Shown one piece after another: positions 60,071-64,000 of a stretch of DNA of 64,000 nt. This DNA comes from Paragonimus westermani. Its lineage: Eukaryota > Platyhelminthes > Trematoda > Plagiorchiida > Troglotrematidae. The notes beneath the pieces were generated by a model. That model searched no databases. It was not told the origin of the DNA and worked only from the letters and a program-made list of their open reading frames with translations. Location: NCBI GenBank assembly GCA_008508345.1, contig QNGE01000130.1:70887-134886 (forward strand), read 5' to 3'. The stretch's first letter is position 1. The number at the start of each line of letters is the position of its first letter. Both the position numbers and the translations under genes were made by a program.

Positions 60071-62864
60071 CTAAACAATGATTACAAAAATGTTACAGCA
60101 AGGATGTCCAAGTTACCCACTGGCAGGATCGAGTTCACAGTTGATTTGTGTGTAATGTTATCATGTGAATAGAATTTCGAAAGATCGCGTCATCCGTTTA
60201 CATTAACTCACGAACCGACAGACTAATAGTAACTTAGCGCACGGTCATCAGGAAATTCCACCCCCAAAAATACTGATGAAATCCCAAGAAGGAGATGAAA
60301 GAAACAGAACCACGGATGGAACACTGGGCCCGGATAGTCACCCTGGATATACCCATCGTGCAGCCCCATTGCCGTTATAGCGTCAGTGGGCATTGATCGC
60401 ATGATTCGGTATTCGTATTCCCAGAATTAAAGGGAACATCGATATCCCTGGAACAGTGACCACATTTTACACGGCTCAAGCGATCAAGGTTGTCAGATAA
60501 ACAAGCGGTTTGACTGCTCAACATAGCTAAGCTCACTTTGCTCTTGGAGCTTATTCCAATACGGGGATCAGGGCGACCTAGGCCGTGAACATCAAAAGCG
60601 CTGAACACATGCATCCAAACGGTGTCATTGTGCAGAAGCTGAAAGCTGCCAGCTACACAACATCCAGCCTACCAGAGATAGATTCGTTATCACGGCCTCT
60701 AGAAACAGTCGGACTTTCATCCAGGACGGTCCAACCACAACTTCTAAGCCTCTGGACTAGAGAGGTGTACGCTTGCAGAGCCTTTTTGTCGACCTCAAAA
60801 CGATTGAAGGTCATCATCCAGATCGATCCGACCGCCACATTGGAACAGCTCGCCGGAACTAACCGCGATTAGCCATGCCTGATGATCGGCTGTCAGAGCA
60901 TGAATTGTGATAACCAAATTGAGCGCTTGTGTGATTCGAATCCGATCACGTGACAGGTTCAGAATGGGCCGATTTTCCCAACGATATCCCGAATCGCTGT
61001 AGGCCTAGTAACGCGACTACTGGATTAGATGAAAAATGTATGAAGAGGTCGAAATGATGATGAGAGTGTGCGATAAGCCTACAGAGAGTAAATTCCTTGA
61101 TCAGTGTTGCATCGCCGAACATGCTATTTATTTCCATCCCAAAAACTAGTCGTTTTGGGGCCTGATGTGCAGATAGCTACCTCTACCCGGTAAGTGTTTT
61201 CAAAAAACGTAAAACAGTGGTGTGAGCAATAAAAACCAAGCCAATTTGGTAAATAAACTGTTGAAATAGTCTCATAAACACAAGTACATTGTTAAACACG
61301 GCAGCATACTCTTCGTAAACTGCTACTCCGATAACGTTAATGGGACCGATAGCGAATTAGGTGAAACGATCTAATAGAGGCATACGGAGCACAGTGACCT
61401 GATAAATTAAAAATAGGTGTGCACAATTCGCCAGCGGAAATCTGTAAAACGATTGAGCACGACAGCAAGATTAACCTAACGGATATCACACAAGTTTCTA
61501 AGGTGAGATTCTGTTAAAATCTGAAGAAACCTTTGGGGAAATGCCAACTTGTCCCTTAGTGAAACGATGGATAGATACAGACGTGTCATTATGAACCGTG
61601 TAATATACAAGGCTAAATAGAATGGGTAATAGGAGTGAACAAGTTACAAGGAATTGTCACACTGCTACGGACTCAGCCAAGTCATAAACAGTGCTTCAAA
61701 CGGCGATGTAGATGGCAGGGTTGTGTTCGTGATCCGTGACTGAGTAATTGCCCGGTTGCTTTTAAATGTCCACAAACTCTAAGTAATAACTCTAAACGGA
61801 GTGTGGAACAACCAGCACATGATTCATTCAGAGTGGATGGCGCATTTTCATATCAGCGATCAGTCTAGGAATAGGAGACTTCCCAAATACACGTTGCTGA
61901 CGTTCCTAACATGAGTGGCTTACAGGTTAACTGATGGAGGCAAAAATAATACAGCCAGAGAGCAACCATGCACGTATGAGCAGTAAAGCAATAGGGAATG
62001 TACACACTTATTACAAGCTTCAACGCTAGTCCGTACGCCACATTCACATTAGTGAACACCCGAAATAGTGTCACAGACTACTTCGTTGCCCCGAGCAATA
62101 ATGTTACAAGACGCTTCATACACACCGGAAAAAGATGTCGTCAGGTCAATCATATACTGTATGCACCTAACGCGGTGAGTTTTTAGTAAATAAAATCTAA
62201 ACAACGTAGGATTTGAACCAAAAGATAATCGGAATTTTAAAAAAGGTGAACAGATTCAAACGAGGTCACCTGAAACGGATTACTGATTCAACCTCGCGGT
62301 TACCTTAGGAAAACTAAACTTTTCTCGAAATGAAGCTGAGCAAGGGCAACAAGGGAACAGAATTACCAGACACAGCTAAAGACGTCAGATGAAACTTTGT
62401 AAAAGTTTCGCACGTTTGGAAATGACGATAAACGATGACAACAGACTGTTATTGTACTACTGTAAAGTGATAGATATTTTAAGGATTTAACAGATAGTAA
62501 AAGATCCTTCGAAAACAAATGAATCGCGTACTCAGTGGTGAAGTACGTGCGTGCCGATAACTCAATTGATTAAATGAGGTAAAATGATTATTTCAACTGT
62601 CACACAAAATGATATCCTTCCTTCAGAAAGTAGCCACACGGCATGCCGTTTTCTAAAGTGGCAAAGCAACATGGCACACTTAAATCATTTGAAACAAAGC
62701 TCACTGGTGAGTAATCAGAGATTTGATTAACTTTAAGTTAAATATCACTCACACTTGATAGTAGTTTTCGCATTCAGATAGATTTCCCAGCTAGCCCCTT
62801 TCGAACACAAGCACTGGACTTGAGTTTCGCTCTTGTTAGAGCTCGTTAGTGGTGCATATCCCTT
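60071..62864. other. intron segment, nothing recognised
   Basis: Main part of a 3-kb intron. Opposite-strand ORFs at 60375-60872 form a locally GC-richer patch. The minus frame has a Cys-rich end (VKCGHCSRDIDVPF, then CDQCPL), but no family is recognised and no splice sites support an exon. Confidence 0.4.
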
Positions 62865-62935
62865 ATGATGGCCGAGGTTAGAACTCCGACCACGCTTTCA
62901 CGAGGCAATCGTGTTGACCACTGCGCCATTGTGTT
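62865..62935 (-). mobile_element. tRNA-like SINE remnant
   Basis: The minus strand reads AATGGCGCAGTGGTCAACAC, an A-box-like TGGCNNAGTGG word, then GATTGCCTCGTGAAAGCGTG, then GGTCGGAGTTCTAACCTC, a damaged B box. Spacing is tRNA-like, but the cloverleaf is not intact, so it is a SINE head, not a tRNA gene. It is related to 5840-5915. Confidence 0.6.
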
Positions 62936-63115
62936 CACACTAGACAAGACCAAATTATCCTATCTGAACGGTCGATCACTTTCGTTCGTGAGTGATGATC
63001 CGTGTGCTCGATCGTCTCGATAGGGAACACAGTTATTGTCTGTTAACTCTAATCGTTCACACCGTTACCGAAAAAGAGCGGAAATGGTACACAGGACAAA
63101 CGTAGCTGTACTCAC

Positions 63116-63239
63116 TTTAACGCGGAAAAATTTCATGCCCATGATCAGGGACACAATACTCGACCTTGTGTTTGGAGTGTTCTCCTTCGATCGCAAATCG
63201 TTCAGGTAACGCATAAATCGGCAGCGAACAAGTGGAAAT
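63116..63239 (-). CDS. fry: furry exon (first one in window)
   Basis: The 124-nt exon has acceptor tttcgtttcag|ATTTCC and donor GTTAAA|gtgagt. It encodes FPLVRCRFMRYLNDLRSKEN then TRSSIVSLIMGMKFFRVK. It matches human FPAVKKKFMAELKELRHKE and VVQSIISLIMGMKFFRIK. One base in, phase 0 out, joining MHPIEDF at 60070. The upstream exon is outside the window. Very secure. Confidence 0.96.
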
Positions 63240-63816
63240 CTGAAACGAAAAAGAATAACAGAACTCCGGATGATAGTCTTTAAGTGGATGCATTCAGGAA
63301 AAACTAGTCGATAGCAGGCCATCACCGGCGCATTGTTGTCGGATCATGAAAAGAGAGCTGATCGTGAGCAAAGACCGAGACAAGGATGGCTGATGGGTGA
63401 AATGGCAAGTATGTCTTGCCGGCTTGTCCTTAACATTTTCCGTCTCCCAGTCTCACAGAAACGTCCATCCAAGACTAAAAGATGTTTACATGGCTTGACA
63501 AAAATCGACCGACGAGCATAGTTTTCGTGTGAAATCACTGCAGAACTTTAAAGGGTCAACGAGATTCACGTAAACGGGAAATATGCACTTAGGGTCTTAT
63601 ACGCACCGCAAGAAACACTTACCTTCACCTGCATTAGCATTCGATATTGAAACGATGAGTTAAAACGAGAAACACCAGGAGAGTGAACACATTTACTCGT
63701 TATTCACTCAGGATTTATAGCTTTTAATGAGACAGTCAGGTTAGCAGCACAAACATGCGACGGCATACTCTCAAAATAAACGCGAGAGAAAAATCGACTC
63801 AATAACAATAAGATCG
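63240..63816. other. intron, nothing recognised
   Basis: The expected preceding furry block (NMHIVADLYAEVIGVLAQ in human) was looked for on the minus strand up to 64000 and not found. Confidence 0.5.
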
Positions 63817-63940
63817 GGTCCTTGGATTGTTTAATTCGTTCTGTATTTAATGAAACACAGAAAACAAGCCTTGCTCGCTAATCTGCCGTTCTCGTGACTT
63901 CAATTAGTATTTCCGAAAGAATTAAACAATCCAAGGACTC
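63817..63940. repeat. inverted repeat, 27-bp arms
   Basis: The left arm 'ggtccttggattgtttaatt' (63817-63840) and right arm 'aattaaacaatccaaggact' (about 63914-63940) are reverse complements with one or two mismatches. They are separated by about 73 bp. This is a possible small DNA element or hairpin. Confidence 0.7.
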
Positions 63941-63965
63941 AATTTCATTTAAAGAACTTTGGAGG

Positions 63966-64000
63966 TATTGATATACAGATTGGGAATAACACAACGTTTC
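63966..64000 (-). mobile_element. Penelope-type terminal unit, cut by the window edge
   Basis: The minus strand reads GAAACGTTGTGTTATTCCCA then ATCTGTATATCAATAC. It shares its end with the units at 7800-7892 and 53301-53390 but lacks the internal tract between GAAACG and TTGTG. Confidence 0.5.

Noticed and set aside
62865..62935. tRNA gene
   Set aside because: A- and B-box-like words are present but the B box is damaged and no cloverleaf or anticodon arm can be drawn; SINE head is more likely.

Overview
The window is eukaryotic: its coding sequence is cut into short exons with clean GT/AG boundaries and long introns packed with broken retrotransposons. The retroelement mix (RTE/CR1-like non-LTR elements with TGATGA-type 3' tails, GIY-YIG Penelope-like elements, a Ty3/gypsy pol and a tRNA-like SINE) and intron sizes up to about 9 kb suggest a flatworm, most likely a digenean trematode. 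The species cannot be fixed from the sequence alone.

One host gene accounts for almost all real coding sequence. It is the orthologue of Furry (FRY / Drosophila fry / yeast Tao3), the large HEAT/armadillo-like scaffold that works with NDR/LATS kinases and Mob proteins in cell polarity and morphogenesis. It lies on the minus strand and crosses the whole window, from 63239 down to 6168. Twenty-three exons were placed by conserved Furry blocks and splice phase: nineteen are well supported, one is provisional (32926-33241), two are tentative (16289-16358 and 15081-15240), and one is a 19-nt micro-exon. The 5' end of the gene (start codon) lies above 64000 and the C-terminal exons below 1, so only the N-terminal to middle part of the protein is present, about 1,750 codons. 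The worm protein keeps the helical-repeat blocks but has Ser/Thr-rich, Pro-rich and strongly acidic insertions between them.

Layout from left to right. 1-6167: intron with a degenerate Ty3/gypsy pol (RT-RNaseH-integrase), an RTE fragment and a SINE. 6168-12146: three furry exons, with an RTE endonuclease joined to a Penelope-type terminal unit between them. 12147-21192: a 9-kb intron region with an RTE fragment and two tentative exons. 21193-35501: twelve furry exons (one provisional), a Penelope GIY-YIG fragment, RTE remnants and two GC-rich islands. 35502-45822: a near-full-length but dead RTE element (37330-41250) followed by four exons. 45823-59492: a large repeat-filled stretch with a rearranged Penelope element, an RTE fragment, a foldback element and the best-preserved Penelope element (345-codon open RT frame), which abuts an RTE 3' half; it contains one small furry exon (51053-51209). 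59493-64000: three furry exons, a SINE and a short inverted repeat.

All mobile elements look inactive (frameshifts, stops, 5' truncation). No tRNA or rRNA gene, CRISPR array or prokaryotic operon is visible, and no second host gene could be supported.
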